Shown piece by piece: positions 43,601-54,243 of a stretch of 64,000 bases of DNA. A program made the translations under genes and the position numbers. How positions within the stretch are numbered: the stretch's first letter is position 1; each line of letters starts with the position of its first letter. This stretch comes from Shewanella sp. UCD-KL12 (GTDB lineage: Bacteria; Pseudomonadota; Gammaproteobacteria; Enterobacterales; Shewanellaceae), in NCBI RefSeq assembly GCF_001957125.1, contig NZ_MPHJ01000001.1, positions 1,185,765 through 1,249,764 of the forward strand, given 5' to 3'. The notes under the pieces are model-generated. The model did not search any database and was not told the origin of the DNA. It saw only the letters and a program-made list of their open reading frames with translations.

Positions 43601-45652
43601 CTAACTTTTTGTTAGATCGATTTGATAAACAGCAAAGCCAAATTCATCGCTTTCAGCGAGTTTAGTCAAGCTACGCTGTTGAGTTTGTTCAATGAATGCA
43701 TCAGCTTTTTCACTGTTTTGGGTCTCGAAGCGAATATCAAGGGTAGTAGCTGGAGTGATAGTGACAAAGCCCCAGTTGTTATCAGCTGTAGGATCGACTT
43801 CTCCGTTCGCCTCTGTTTCTGCCGTTATGTATTGAGAAAGTGCCTCACGGTTTGTATCAGGTAGCTCCATAATCACATAGTCTGATCCTGTACCGGCAAA
43901 TTTGCCACCAAACGCACGATAGTTATTTGAAGCAATGATGAACTCTTTACTGGAAAAGTCGTCTCCAGTGAAGATTGTTGTACCGTCTGAGTATGCTAAA
44001 TCGACAATACGGTTTGCATCACTATTAATGACTTTACAGTCACCATCAAACTTAGCTGGTTGTGTGACATCAATTTTGTAGCTGACACCATCTATAACAT
44101 CGAAGTTATATGTTCTGTGTGTATCCCAGTTAATTAAGTACTGAGGCGCAGCAGAATTTGGATCTATCTGATTAAACTGATTTGCACTGCACTCTAGCCA
44201 ATCTTTTACTTCTGCCCCTGTTACTTTTAAGGCGACCATAGTATTTGGGTATAGGTAAAGATCTGCAGCATTTTTGTAGGTTAAATCTCCTGCTGGTACC
44301 TGTACATAAGAGTCTGCGTCAGCTGTTGTGCTATGACGGCCCCCCGCTTTAAATGGTGCAGAAGCAGAAAGAACCGGAATGTGCTTAAGATCCTCAGTTA
44401 AGTTAGCTTGTACTTTAGCTATCTGAGCATCTGAAACAATTTGAACTGATGGATCGTCTTGAACTAATGTTAGGAAGCTGTACATATCGGTAGATGCTTT
44501 ACCGATTGGTTGGTTAACGTACTCGAGTGTTCCTTGATGCTCCATTGCTACAGCATCACGGATCGCAATATCTGCGTTAACCAATTCTGGTGTTTCTGCA
44601 TTTTTATCATAGATAGGGGCAGCTTTTGCTACACGGTCAATGACAACCCAGCCATCATCTTTCATTTCAAGTGTTAGGTCGATAATTCCTAAGTTATCTC
44701 CCCAGCGCCCAGGCATAACCGCCGCCACGCCGTTGATGGTACCTTTTTCTAGATCTGCGTTTTCTAGTCCTTCAAAAGTAGATGATGGGAATACTGAATG
44801 GCTGTGACCAAATGCAATAGCGTCAATACCTTCAACAAGCGAAAGTGTATAAGTTGCGTTTTCATCATTCACATCAGCAGGATTAGATGGCGTGCCGATA
44901 CCTGAGTGTGGAATAGCGACAATAACATCAGCGCCTTCAGCCTTCATCATCGGAACAAATTTCTCAGCGGACTCAACAATTCCCATCACAGAGACACGGC
45001 CGGTAAGGTTTTGCTTATCCCATAAAAGAATTTGCGGTGGTACAAAGCCGATATAACCAATTTTAACGATCTGCTCATTGCCAAGGCTATCAATGACTGT
45101 TTTTTCTTCGATAATGTAAGGGGTGAAAAGGTTGTCGCCTTTCTCTTTACCATCCCAGCAATCTGCTTCACATAGGACGTTAGCATTTATATAGGGAAAA
45201 TTAGCACCTGCTAGGGATTCTTCAAGGAAGTCTAGACCATAGTTAAACTCATGGTTACCAATATTACCTACTGAATAGCCTAAGGTGTTCATCGCTTTAT
45301 ATGCTGGATGAGTACCACCTATGGTGTTATCTCGCTTAAAGTTAGCGGCAACATAATCTCCCATAGGGCTACCTTGTAGAAGATCGCCATTATCGACAAG
45401 AACCACATTATTCACATCACTACCGTGTGCTTTAATTAAGCTGGCAGTACGAGCAAGACCAATTTTGGCATCGTACTTTGTCTTATAGTAATCATAATCC
45501 ATGATGTTGGTATGGATATCACTGGTTTCTAGAATACGTAGGTCTACCTGTGCAACGGGCTCAACAGGTGTACTATTATCGTTATCTGAACCGCAAGCTG
45601 TTACGCCTAGTGCTGATGCGATGACAACCGCTAAAACATTTTTAGTTAACAT
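43601..45652 (-). CDS. cpdB: CpdB-like nucleotidase lipoprotein (copy B)
   Basis: 683 residues. Lipoprotein signal GVTACGS. The same domain order as copy A: ILETSDIHTNIMDYDYY, NIGNHEFNYGLDFLE, AIPHSGIG and AFGHSHSVFPS, then PFKAGGRHSTTADADSY and YNFDVIDGVSYKIDVT. All metal-binding residues are kept, so it should be active. It follows dcp on the same strand with 377 bp and a terminator in between. Copies A and B differ across their whole length, so this is not a recent duplicate. Confidence 0.93.
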   Translation of the reverse strand: MLTKNVLAVVIASALGVTACGSDNDNSTPVEPVAQVDLRILETSDIHTNIMDYDYYKTKYDAKIGLARTASLIKAHGSDVNNVVLVDNGDLLQGSPMGDYVAANFKRDNTIGGTHPAYKAMNTLGYSVGNIGNHEFNYGLDFLEESLAGANFPYINANVLCEADCWDGKEKGDNLFTPYIIEEKTVIDSLGNEQIVKIGYIGFVPPQILLWDKQNLTGRVSVMGIVESAEKFVPMMKAEGADVIVAIPHSGIGTPSNPADVNDENATYTLSLVEGIDAIAFGHSHSVFPSSTFEGLENADLEKGTINGVAAVMPGRWGDNLGIIDLTLEMKDDGWVVIDRVAKAAPIYDKNAETPELVNADIAIRDAVAMEHQGTLEYVNQPIGKASTDMYSFLTLVQDDPSVQIVSDAQIAKVQANLTEDLKHIPVLSASAPFKAGGRHSTTADADSYVQVPAGDLTYKNAADLYLYPNTMVALKVTGAEVKDWLECSANQFNQIDPNSAAPQYLINWDTHRTYNFDVIDGVSYKIDVTQPAKFDGDCKVINSDANRIVDLAYSDGTTIFTGDDFSSKEFIIASNNYRAFGGKFAGTGSDYVIMELPDTNREALSQYITAETEANGEVDPTADNNWGFVTITPATTLDIRFETQNSEKADAFIEQTQQRSLTKLAESDEFGFAVYQIDLTKS

Positions 45653-45974
45653 ATTTAAATTCCATCAATTTTTGACCCCAAGCCATTCTGCATTTTTATG
45701 TAGATATGGCTCATTTATGCCGCAAAGTTACTTTTTTGGTTTATATGCTGGCATTGTGGTTATTATATGATGCAAATATGTTTAATTATGTGATCTGGAT
45801 GAGGGCTTTACACTCTTTACAGTAGCAAAAATACCAAATACCTTTTTAAATGGTGTTTTAGTAAACAATTGATTGGATTTCTCAGGGGGAGAATAGCAAT
45901 ATTGAGGTATGTTATTAACGAGTTTGTATTAAAAATACACCGCGAGGCGTTTACTCCTGGGTTTACAATCAATA
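45653..45974. other. Gene-free stretch between dcp and cpdB copy B
   Basis: AT-rich with no gene or strong repeat. It should hold the cpdB copy B promoter. Nothing else seen. Confidence 0.45.
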
Positions 45975-46000
45975 AAAAAGAGCCCTGAAGGCTCTTTTTT
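45975..46000 (-). terminator. Terminator after dcp
   Basis: A stem AAAAAGAGCC / GGCTCTTTTT with a 5-nt loop and T-runs on both strands. It is 30 bp after the dcp stop. Confidence 0.88.
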
Positions 46001-46029
46001 ATAAAGGGGTTAACGAAAAAAAATTAACC

Positions 46030-48210
46030 TTATTTTGCCAACAGACCTCGGCTGCGAAGCAGTGGGTCGATGCCAGCTTCTTTACCACGGAACTGCTTGT
46101 ATAACAGCATAGGATCTTTACTTCCACCTTGAGACAAGATGTTGTTTCTGAATGCTTCTGCAGTAGATTGGTCGAAAATGCCATTCTCTTTAAATGCTTC
46201 GAAGGCATCGGCACCTAAGATATCAGACCAGAGGTAGCTGTAGTAACCAGCTGAATAACCACCCGAGAAGATATGTGAGAAGTACGTACTGCGGTAACGC
46301 GGTGCTATCTCATTAATCAGCCCCATTTTATTTAATGACTCAGCTTCAAATTTAGCCGCATCTTTCGGGGTGAAATCAGTCACTGTATGCCAGTCTAGAT
46401 CCAGTTTTGTTGCAGCCATATATTCAACAGTCGCAAAACCTTGGTTGAACTTACTAGCAGCTTGGATCTTCTTCACAAGCTCCTGTGGGATCACTTCACC
46501 TGTTTTATAGTGCTTAGCAAATTGAGCCAAAACTTCAGGTTGTGTCATCCAGTTTTCCATCACCTGTGAAGGGAACTCCACATAGTCACGAGGTACTGAG
46601 GTACCAGCCTGAGAGCGATACTCAACATCAGACATCATGCCGTGAAGCGCATGGCCAAATTCATGGAATAGGGTGCTTGCTTCATCAAATGTCAGTAATG
46701 ATGGCTCACCCGCAGCAGGACGTGGGTAGTTAAGCACGTTAACAATAATTGGCTTAGAGTCGACACCGTTCATATTGTACTGTTGGCGATATGAGTTCAT
46801 CCATGCGCCACCACGCTTGCTGTCACGGACATAATAATCGCCCATGAAGATAGCCATCAGCGAGCCGTCTTTGTCGTAAACTTCCCATGTACGAACTTCA
46901 TCGTTGTACTTAGGTAGGTCAGTACGCTCTTTTACTGTGATCCCAAAGAGGCGGTTTGCTGTATAGAAGACACCTTTAAGGGTATTTTCTAGTGAGAAGT
47001 AAGGGCGGGTCTGTTGCTCATTAAAGCTGTACTTTGCAACGCGGATCTTATCTGAGTAGTACCACCAGTCCCAACCAGCAAGTTTGAAGTCGCCGCCTTC
47101 ACTATCGATAAGCTCTTGCATAGTAGCAACTTCTGCTTCTGCTTGACCAAGCGCTGCAGGCCATACCTTATTAAGCAGTTCATAGACATTTTCAGGTGTC
47201 TTAGCTGTACGCTCTTCTAACACAAAATGTGCATGGGTCTTGTAACCCATAAGTTGAGCTCGTTCTGCTCGAAGGGCCGCCATCTTAGCTAAGATTTTCT
47301 TGTTATCGTTAGCATTGTCGTTGTTACCACGCATGATATAGCCGTTGTAGATCTTCTCACGAAGCTCACGGTTATCAGCGTAGGTTAGGAACGGAGTGAT
47401 TGATGGACGTGAAGTGGTAAATACCCACTTGCCTTCATGGCCACGCTTTTTAGCGGTCTCTGCAGCAGTGCTGATGACATCTTTTGGTAGGCCTGAAAGA
47501 TCATCGACATTATCGATAATTAGCTCAAATGAATTTGTTTCAGCAAGCAAGTTATCACCAAACTCTAGGCTTAACTTACCAATCTGCTCATTAAGGCCAC
47601 GAAGCTTAGTTTTATCAGCTTCATTTAAGTTTGCGCCGCCACGGGTAAATGATTTATAGGTATCATCAAGTAGTTTAGATTGCGCCGTGTTAAGGTTTAG
47701 GCTATCACGTGAGTCATAAACCGCTTTCACTTTTTTAAACAGCTTGTCATTAAGTAACACATCATCGCTAGCAGATGACAGCATTGGAGAGACCTCTTTC
47801 GAGATCTTCTGCAGCGCATCATTGGTATCAGCACCTGTTAGGTTATAGAAAACGCTGGCAACTTTTGAGGTTAACTCACCTGAAAATTCCATCGCTTCGA
47901 TAGTGTTAGCAAACGTTGGCTTTTCTGGGTTATCGATAATAACTTGAATTTCAGCTTTGTGCTGAGCAATACCGGCTTTAAAAGCAGGTAGGTAGTGCTC
48001 TGGCTTGATTTTGTCGAAATCAGGGATCCCGAGATAAGTATCGTATGGCTTAAAGAATGGGTTACCGGCATTATTTTCAATTATCTGCTGTGCAACAACA
48101 TTAGGCGCTTGATTAAGATCACTGCTGCCAGTTGTTGAAGAGCTACATGCGCCTAAAGTAATGGTCAATGCCATAGCTGCCACGAGTGGTTTGAGGGTTA
48201 ATCCCTTCAT
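46030..48210 (-). CDS. dcp: Peptidyl-dipeptidase Dcp-type M3 metallopeptidase, lipoprotein
   Basis: 726 residues with a lipoprotein signal (LGACSSS, lipid cysteine 22). The zinc motif is HEFGH at residues 516-520 (LFHEFGHALHGMMSD), with GGYSAGYYSYLWSDILGADAF near the C terminus as in M3 enzymes. The N-terminal part (AEIQVIIDNPEKPTFANTIE, ASVFYNLTGADTNDALQ) matches Dcp rather than OpdA. It would remove dipeptides from peptide C termini in the periplasm. A second, truncated 3' copy lies at 42926-43335. Confidence 0.93.
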   Translation of the reverse strand: MKGLTLKPLVAAMALTITLGACSSSTTGSSDLNQAPNVVAQQIIENNAGNPFFKPYDTYLGIPDFDKIKPEHYLPAFKAGIAQHKAEIQVIIDNPEKPTFANTIEAMEFSGELTSKVASVFYNLTGADTNDALQKISKEVSPMLSSASDDVLLNDKLFKKVKAVYDSRDSLNLNTAQSKLLDDTYKSFTRGGANLNEADKTKLRGLNEQIGKLSLEFGDNLLAETNSFELIIDNVDDLSGLPKDVISTAAETAKKRGHEGKWVFTTSRPSITPFLTYADNRELREKIYNGYIMRGNNDNANDNKKILAKMAALRAERAQLMGYKTHAHFVLEERTAKTPENVYELLNKVWPAALGQAEAEVATMQELIDSEGGDFKLAGWDWWYYSDKIRVAKYSFNEQQTRPYFSLENTLKGVFYTANRLFGITVKERTDLPKYNDEVRTWEVYDKDGSLMAIFMGDYYVRDSKRGGAWMNSYRQQYNMNGVDSKPIIVNVLNYPRPAAGEPSLLTFDEASTLFHEFGHALHGMMSDVEYRSQAGTSVPRDYVEFPSQVMENWMTQPEVLAQFAKHYKTGEVIPQELVKKIQAASKFNQGFATVEYMAATKLDLDWHTVTDFTPKDAAKFEAESLNKMGLINEIAPRYRSTYFSHIFSGGYSAGYYSYLWSDILGADAFEAFKENGIFDQSTAEAFRNNILSQGGSKDPMLLYKQFRGKEAGIDPLLRSRGLLAK

Positions 48211-48738
48211 AATATAATATCCCCGGATTTATTGGTTTAATTGCTTGCGTTGTGAATTTTATCGCAGTGTCACATTTGAGTTAACACGAGCGGAATTTCT
48301 AGGTAAATCTTATACGTCAAAAGTCTTAAGTAGACGTTAAAGGCTTTTAAGTATCATGGTTGAAGGTGTTAAAGCTATCAAAATAATGTTTTGTTTGTAA
48401 CAAATGTTTTGAATGCCTTGTTTTTATACAAGATAAGCCTGGTTACTTGTACTTATATGGGCTTTATCATCGATGCCCTTCAAACCGATTAACTATAATC
48501 GTTTGAATGTAATTTAGGCATAACCAACTAATTATATGAGGTTTAATTTAGCTTTGTTTAAAGTTTTTTCGGGAATATTGCTCAGCGCTGTCATTGAACA
48601 TTGATTAGAAATAGTGCGAATGGTTTAAAGCTGTGAATGCCATTTTAACAATTGATGTAAATATTGACGGTTGTCAATATTGTTCCTCTCATCATTTGTG
48701 AGAATGTTGCGACATTTATAACCATAAGACCCAAATGA
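48211..48738. other. Gene-free divergent region with an inverted repeat
   Basis: 528 bp between dcp and the Aer-like receptor gene. It holds a strong inverted repeat AATATTGAC-N4-GTCAATATT at 48660-48681, 58 bp before the receptor start, which may be an operator or a leader hairpin. No small gene is convincing here. Confidence 0.55.
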
Positions 48739-50319
48739 ATGAATGAACATCGAGCTGTAACGCAGAAAGAGAAGCTGCTTAGCGAAGACTGTATCTTACT
48801 ATCAACGACAGATCTGAAGGGTAAGATTAAATATGCCAATGAAGATTTTTTGCGGTTGAGTGAATACAGCGACGAAGAAGTTCATCGACAGCCTCACAAT
48901 ATGTTAAGACACCCAGATATGCCAAAGGCGGCATTTCAATCGATGTGGCAACGTATTGAGCAGGGGAAGCCTTGGGTAGGTATAGTCAAAAACCGTTCAA
49001 AGAGTGGCGATCATTATTGGGTAAATGCCTATGTTGCGCCCGTTTTTGAGAAGGGTGAGATTCATGAGTTTCAGTCAGTAAGACGTAAAGCCACCCCTGA
49101 GCAGATAGCCTCTGCAAGCAGTATCTATCAAGACTTAAATGAAGATAAAAAGCCTAAAGCGTTAAAATCGCCAGTTCTTGGGTTTAGTGGGCGCTTATTT
49201 TTATGGTTCTTCCTCACAATAGTATTAGGCGTTAGCTTGGCGGGGATCTCTGTGGTGCTGGCGGTTATCGCGGCAACGATATTCGGCGCGATTGGATTAA
49301 CCATGATACTTTCGCCCTTTAAAGAGCTTGTCGATATGGCGAGTAATATTGTTGATGATCCGCTCGCAACAGGGGTATTTACTGGCAGGCAAGATGAGTT
49401 AGGAAAATTGAGCTTCGCTATGCAGTTTCTCGTCACTGAAACTGGTGGTGTCGTCGGCCGTATGGCTGATTCTGCTGGTGCTATTCAGCACCAAAGCCAC
49501 AGCCTAAATCAAACTATCTCTAGCACTCGCGAACGCGCCGATAGTCAAAGCATGCAGACCAATCAAGCAGCGACAGCGATTGAAGAGATGAGCAGTAGCT
49601 TTTCAGAAGTGAATCAAAATATTCATTTAGCCGCTCAAGAGATGGTCAAAAGCTTTGAGTCAGCAGAGAGTGGACATCAAAGAATGCTTGCCGTGATCGA
49701 TGCTATTAATAAACTGAGTGATGAAGTCGGTAACTTTTCATCGGTTGTAGCATCAATCGAGCAAGATAGTCGCGATATCAACGAGGTATTAGAAGTGATC
49801 CGTGGTATTGCCGAGCAAACTAACTTGTTAGCCTTAAATGCTGCTATTGAAGCTGCACGGGCTGGAGAGTCAGGGCGAGGCTTTGCCGTTGTTGCTGATG
49901 AGGTGAGACAGCTATCGAGCCGAACAAGCGATTCAACATCGCACATTGAGTCTATCGTAAGTAAGTTTAAAGAAAGTACAACGCGAGCCACTCAAACGAT
50001 GGAGTCGGGACTAGAAAAAGCGGCACATTCAGTAAGTTTGGCTGAACAAGCGGATACCGCGTTTAATCAATTAAGAACCTCGATGGGTAAGATAAATGTG
50101 ATGAGTGATGCTAACGCAGCTGCCATGTCACAACAAACCTCAGTGGCCGGTGAGATCAGTCAGTCAATTCAACTGATCAATGAACTGGCGATGGACAGTT
50201 TAAATCAAACCCAAGATGCGACGGCAAGAGGCGAGCAAGTGTCTAGGTTGTCGACTAAAACCCATAATTTGTCACAGCAGTTTTGGCGTCAAAGTGTTCA
50301 GCGAAATATTGCAAGCTAA
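48739..50319 (+). CDS. PAS-domain chemoreceptor, Aer-like (aerotaxis)
   Basis: 526 residues. An N-terminal PAS domain (about 12-120; [38 protein letters not shown] and [20 protein letters not shown]) of the type that binds FAD in Aer. A hydrophobic region follows (about 150-196) that can make two helices, then HAMP-like and the methyl-accepting domain with [20 protein letters not shown]. There is no periplasmic sensor, as in Aer. It would steer movement by sensing redox state. The start is ATG 48739. Confidence 0.92.
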   Translation: MNEHRAVTQKEKLLSEDCILLSTTDLKGKIKYANEDFLRLSEYSDEEVHRQPHNMLRHPDMPKAAFQSMWQRIEQGKPWVGIVKNRSKSGDHYWVNAYVAPVFEKGEIHEFQSVRRKATPEQIASASSIYQDLNEDKKPKALKSPVLGFSGRLFLWFFLTIVLGVSLAGISVVLAVIAATIFGAIGLTMILSPFKELVDMASNIVDDPLATGVFTGRQDELGKLSFAMQFLVTETGGVVGRMADSAGAIQHQSHSLNQTISSTRERADSQSMQTNQAATAIEEMSSSFSEVNQNIHLAAQEMVKSFESAESGHQRMLAVIDAINKLSDEVGNFSSVVASIEQDSRDINEVLEVIRGIAEQTNLLALNAAIEAARAGESGRGFAVVADEVRQLSSRTSDSTSHIESIVSKFKESTTRATQTMESGLEKAAHSVSLAEQADTAFNQLRTSMGKINVMSDANAAAMSQQTSVAGEISQSIQLINELAMDSLNQTQDATARGEQVSRLSTKTHNLSQQFWRQSVQRNIAS

Positions 50320-50330
50320 CATTAAATGAT

Positions 50331-50363
50331 AGTAACTAAGCCTATTTTACAGGCTTAGTTACT
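50331..50363. terminator. Stem-loop between convergent genes
   Basis: A perfect 13-bp stem AGTAACTAAGCCT / AGGCTTAGTTACT with a 7-nt loop. There is no T-run, so it may end transcription weakly or stabilise the 3' ends of both mRNAs. Confidence 0.6.
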
Positions 50364-50388
50364 CGAGGACGTGCTTATCGTGATGGGG

Positions 50389-52137
50389 TTAGTAGCCTAA
50401 CGTTTGGGCTCCTGCACGGCGAGGATCGGACGAGCCAAATATTCCCTGCTCAGTAACCATGATTGATTGGGTTGAGCCGATGGCATTCCCCACTTTGACC
50501 TTATGGCCTTTAGCTTCGAGTAACGTAATCGTGTCACGGTTTAAACTCTGCTCGACGCGTAACAGGTCAGGTAACCACTGATGATGAATACGTGGGGCGG
50601 CGGTGGCTTCAGCGATGTTCAAGTCATGATCTATCACATTCATTATCACTTGCATTGTCGTCGTGATAATACGTGAGCCACCTGGGCTTCCCGTTATAAT
50701 AAACGGTTTACCATCTTTCATTACAATGGTTGGGCTCATTGAGCTTAAGGGGCGCTTGTTACCTTCTACAGCGTTGGCTTCTCCACCGACAAGGCCATAG
50801 CCGTTAGGCGTGCCAGGCTTTGCTGAAAAGTCATCCATCTCATTATTGAGTAAAATACCTGTGCCTTTCGCGACTAAGCCTGAGCCATAACTGAAATTAA
50901 GTGTATAGGTGTTTGATACGGCATTGCCCCACTTATCGACGACAGAGTAGTGGGTGGTTTGATTGCTTTCATAGGGGGCGAGTTTACCCGGTTTAATTTC
51001 ACTGCTCGGGGTTGCTCTATTCATCGCAATTTGGCTTGCTAATTTCTTCGCATAATCTTTACTGGTTAACGCTGCAACTGGGACATCATAAAAGTCAGGA
51101 TCGCCGAGGTACTCACTTCTATCTGCATAAGCTCGTCTCATCGATTCTGTCATAAGGTGCAGAGTCGCCGCAGTATTGTGCCCAAGTTTATCTATGGGGT
51201 AGGGCTCTAACATGTTGAGCATTTCAATGATGTGTACACCGCCTGATGAGGGCGGCGGCATTGACACCACTTGATAACCTCGATAATCACCTGTGACGGG
51301 CTTACGCTCGACAACCTTATACTGTTTTAGATCGTCTAGCGTCATAATCCCACCGGCACCTTGGATAGCAGAGACTAGCTTTTCGGCAGTTTCACCTTCG
51401 TAGAACCCACTGCTGCCATGCTCAGCAATCAAAGATAACGAGTGAGCTAGCTCAGGCTGTTTAAGTGTTTCACCGACCTGATAGTCGCTGCCATCTTTCT
51501 TGTAAAAGATTTCGGCTGAGCTAGGCCATTGGGCAATACGTCTTTTAAGGCTTGTTAAAGAGGTTGAAAGGTCTGGCGTTACCGAAATCCCTTTTGAGGC
51601 CATTTCAATAGCTGCTGAGGTGACCTGTTTCATGGTCATGGTGCCATATTTCTCTAATGCTAACTCCATTCCCATTACGGTACCTGGAACGCCAACGGCC
51701 AGTCCGTGCTCTCGACTGAGTGTAGGGTTTACATCGCCTTGCTCATTAAGAAAGATATCTCTGTGGGCTTTTGAAGGCGCCATCTCTCGGTAATCGATAG
51801 CAACTGTTTTATTAGACTCACCAAGATGAACAAGCATAAAGCCGCCGCCACCGATATTACCCGCTCTTGGCAAGGTCACAGCGAGCGCAAAACCGACAGC
51901 AACAGCGGCATCTATGGCATTACCGCCTTGCTTTAATATTTCAACGCCAGCTTGAGTCGCCAATGCCTCTTGACTCGATACCATTCCATGCTGCGCCCAA
52001 ATGGGTTGCACCGTCGCCATGTGGCTGTATATTGAAGATTCAGTAGCTTGTGCTGGCACACTAGTCAGTGCAGAGGAAGCCCCAATGAGAGGCAGAGCCA
52101 CGGAGATGGCAACAAATAGACGTTTAAGCGAGCGCAT
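50389..52137 (-). CDS. ggt: Gamma-glutamyltransferase
   Basis: 582 residues with a signal peptide (cut near ATES). Hallmarks: PRAGNIGGGGFMLVHL, IDYREMAPSKAHRD, MPPPSSGGVHIIEMLN, then the self-cleavage site NQTTHYSVVDKWGNAVS (catalytic Thr at the start of the small subunit), and GILLNNEMDDFSAKPG and GSPGGSRIITTTMQV. It is made as a precursor that cuts itself into two subunits in the periplasm and breaks down glutathione and other gamma-glutamyl compounds. It stands alone. Confidence 0.96.
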   Translation of the reverse strand: MRSLKRLFVAISVALPLIGASSALTSVPAQATESSIYSHMATVQPIWAQHGMVSSQEALATQAGVEILKQGGNAIDAAVAVGFALAVTLPRAGNIGGGGFMLVHLGESNKTVAIDYREMAPSKAHRDIFLNEQGDVNPTLSREHGLAVGVPGTVMGMELALEKYGTMTMKQVTSAAIEMASKGISVTPDLSTSLTSLKRRIAQWPSSAEIFYKKDGSDYQVGETLKQPELAHSLSLIAEHGSSGFYEGETAEKLVSAIQGAGGIMTLDDLKQYKVVERKPVTGDYRGYQVVSMPPPSSGGVHIIEMLNMLEPYPIDKLGHNTAATLHLMTESMRRAYADRSEYLGDPDFYDVPVAALTSKDYAKKLASQIAMNRATPSSEIKPGKLAPYESNQTTHYSVVDKWGNAVSNTYTLNFSYGSGLVAKGTGILLNNEMDDFSAKPGTPNGYGLVGGEANAVEGNKRPLSSMSPTIVMKDGKPFIITGSPGGSRIITTTMQVIMNVIDHDLNIAEATAAPRIHHQWLPDLLRVEQSLNRDTITLLEAKGHKVKVGNAIGSTQSIMVTEQGIFGSSDPRRAGAQTLGY

Positions 52138-52232
52138 GGCGATCCCTTCTCTTATATTAGAAAGTTATAGTTATATATCAGCAATGTGACGTTAATCATA
52201 TTAAATTGCAAGTCAAATAAGCGGAGAGCAGA

Positions 52233-53534
52233 TTGTTAATCTCAGAGTTGAAAGTGGAGTTTTTAGCGTCAATTGAACTTATTCCAACCACACAGTGGAA
52301 TAGCTTGATGCAGGGGAGTGCAAACTCAGTGAACCCTTTCACTCGTCATCAATATCTGTCGGCTCTGGAAAAAAGTCGATGCGTGTGCACTAAGTCTGGC
52401 TGGACGCCTATGCATCTATCTGTGCTTTACAAAGGAAAACGGATTGCGGTCATGCCTTTGTATAATAAAACACACTCCTATGGGGAGTATGTGTTTGACT
52501 GGGCTTGGGCCGAAGCATACGAGAGGAATCATATCGAGTATTACCCTAAGTTATTGAGTGCAATTCCGTTTACTCCTGTAACGGGTAATCGAATGGGGAT
52601 TGACGTGAGCTTATCGGGTAAAGCGACTGCTGATGTCATTACATTCATTTTTCAAAGTCTGAACCAAGAGGTGACGCGTGGTGAGTATTCAGGATGGCAT
52701 TGTTTATTTATGCCCAAGACTCAACATAACTGCATTAGCAACACTCAGCGCAGTCTATTGCCCATATCGACGAGTATACAAAGCCCATTAGAAACCAGTT
52801 TAGGGCTAGAGCAAGCCACACCGCCGCTTAAGCGCACCGGGACACAGTTTCACTGGCAAAACCATGATTATCGTGATTTTGCTGATTTTTTATCAACAAT
52901 GAGCTCAAGAAAACGGAAAAATATAATCAAAGAGCGAGCAAAGGCAATAAACCAAGGTTATACATTTAGATTTATTGAAGGTGAGTTAGTGACCGATGCG
53001 CAATGGCAGGCGTTCTATTACTGTTATCAGATCACTTATGCAAAACGATCAGGACATTACGGCTACCTGAATCTAGAGTTTTTCAAGTTGCTTGGTAAAA
53101 CCATGGCGGAGCAGGTACTGCTGCTTGTGGTTGAGAAGCCAATCACATTAGCAGATAACACATCCTCTCTAATCAATGAATCTGATACGAGTCAAATCGT
53201 TGCTGCGGCAATCTATTTTAAAAGTGATACTCATCTATACGGCCGTTATTGGGGAGCGTTAGAATCAGCTGATGTGTTGCATTTTGAAGCTTGTTATTAC
53301 CAGGGAATAGAATACTGCATCAAGCATGGGTTAGATACGTTCGATGCTGGTGCGCAAGGGGAGCACAAAATTGCTAGAGGCTTTGAACCCGTAGTAACTT
53401 ATTCAAACCACGAAATTGCACACCCCGCTTTTAGGGAGGCCATTGAAGGCTTTGTCCAACAGGAATCAGAACAAAATCGTCGTTATATGATTGAGGCTGC
53501 TAAATTGTTGCCGTTTAAGGATAAGGGCAAATAA
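52233..53534 (+). CDS. DUF482/COG3146-type GNAT acyltransferase (FemAB-like)
   Basis: 433 residues. N-terminal pattern NPFTRHQYLSALEKSRCVCTKSGWTPMHLSV, then FDWAWAEAYERNHIEYYPKLLSAIPFTPVTGNR, and late FDAGAQGEHKIARGFEPVVTYSNHEI, all typical of this family. It resembles peptidoglycan-type FemAB acyltransferases with doubled GNAT folds; the substrate is unknown. TTG 52233 follows GCGGAGAG. A Ser/Thr/Gln-rich insert (about residues 165-205) is longer than I would expect for the family. Confidence 0.85.
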   Translation: MLISELKVEFLASIELIPTTQWNSLMQGSANSVNPFTRHQYLSALEKSRCVCTKSGWTPMHLSVLYKGKRIAVMPLYNKTHSYGEYVFDWAWAEAYERNHIEYYPKLLSAIPFTPVTGNRMGIDVSLSGKATADVITFIFQSLNQEVTRGEYSGWHCLFMPKTQHNCISNTQRSLLPISTSIQSPLETSLGLEQATPPLKRTGTQFHWQNHDYRDFADFLSTMSSRKRKNIIKERAKAINQGYTFRFIEGELVTDAQWQAFYYCYQITYAKRSGHYGYLNLEFFKLLGKTMAEQVLLLVVEKPITLADNTSSLINESDTSQIVAAAIYFKSDTHLYGRYWGALESADVLHFEACYYQGIEYCIKHGLDTFDAGAQGEHKIARGFEPVVTYSNHEIAHPAFREAIEGFVQQESEQNRRYMIEAAKLLPFKDKGK

Positions 53535-53556
53535 GCCGATAGCCCCAATCTCGCAG

Positions 53557-54174
53557 TTAACCCAGTGCCAACCAGAAACCCACGCCAACCATCAATGAGC
53601 CTGCAATACGGTTCATCCACTTGATGTTGTCACCTTTGGTTAAGAATACTTTTAAGGTTTTCCCACCGGTGGCGTAGGCAGTCATGCTAACAAACTCGGT
53701 AAACATGATGATACTTAGCAGCGCAATAAACTGAGGGGCAAGATCGCGGTCAACATTTATAAAAGGCGGTAGCAGTGAGATCATAAATGCCCAGCCTTTA
53801 GGGTTGGCAATGGCTGTGATAAAGCCCTGAGACATGAGTGCTTTATTGCTGATGTTGTTTGACTGCTCATCTAGGCTAGCCATTTTGCCTTTTGCACGCC
53901 ACATCTGAACGCCGATATAGGCGAGATAGATGCCACCGACCCATTTTAGTATTTCAAAAATGTGTGGGTAGTTAAGCATGATACTTGCGACACCCATTAC
54001 AGCTGCAACAGCGACTAAGGCCACACCGACTAGCTCACCAATCATCATCCAAAGGGTACGCTTGATGCCGATACTCATGCCTAACGTCATGGCTAAGGTC
54101 ATACACATTCCTGGCGTGATAGACACAAAGAAAAAGGTAGGTAGGAAAACGGCAAGTAGGGCGATATCAGGCAT
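53557..54174 (-). CDS. LysE/RhtB family amino acid exporter
   Basis: 205 residues with about six helices. Family marks: FVSITPGMCMTLAMTLGMSIG near the N terminus (here Met-rich), WVGGIYLAYIGVQMWRAKG, and FITAIANPKGWAFMISLLPPF. It would export amino acids or homoserine lactone-like compounds from the cytoplasm. ATG 54174. Convergent with the acyltransferase gene and 60 bp from the HppD terminator. Confidence 0.9.
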   Translation of the reverse strand: MPDIALLAVFLPTFFFVSITPGMCMTLAMTLGMSIGIKRTLWMMIGELVGVALVAVAAVMGVASIMLNYPHIFEILKWVGGIYLAYIGVQMWRAKGKMASLDEQSNNISNKALMSQGFITAIANPKGWAFMISLLPPFINVDRDLAPQFIALLSIIMFTEFVSMTAYATGGKTLKVFLTKGDNIKWMNRIAGSLMVGVGFWLALG

Positions 54175-54243
54175 CAGTCAGTCATTTCTTAGTTTTGTTA
54201 TCAAGGGTTGTCAGTCTAGTGAATATTGTCTGCAGTGAAAACA

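Noticed and set aside
48645..48839. 64-codon minus-strand frame upstream of the Aer-like gene
   Set aside because: It overlaps the start of the receptor gene and the 48660 inverted repeat, with no ribosome site.
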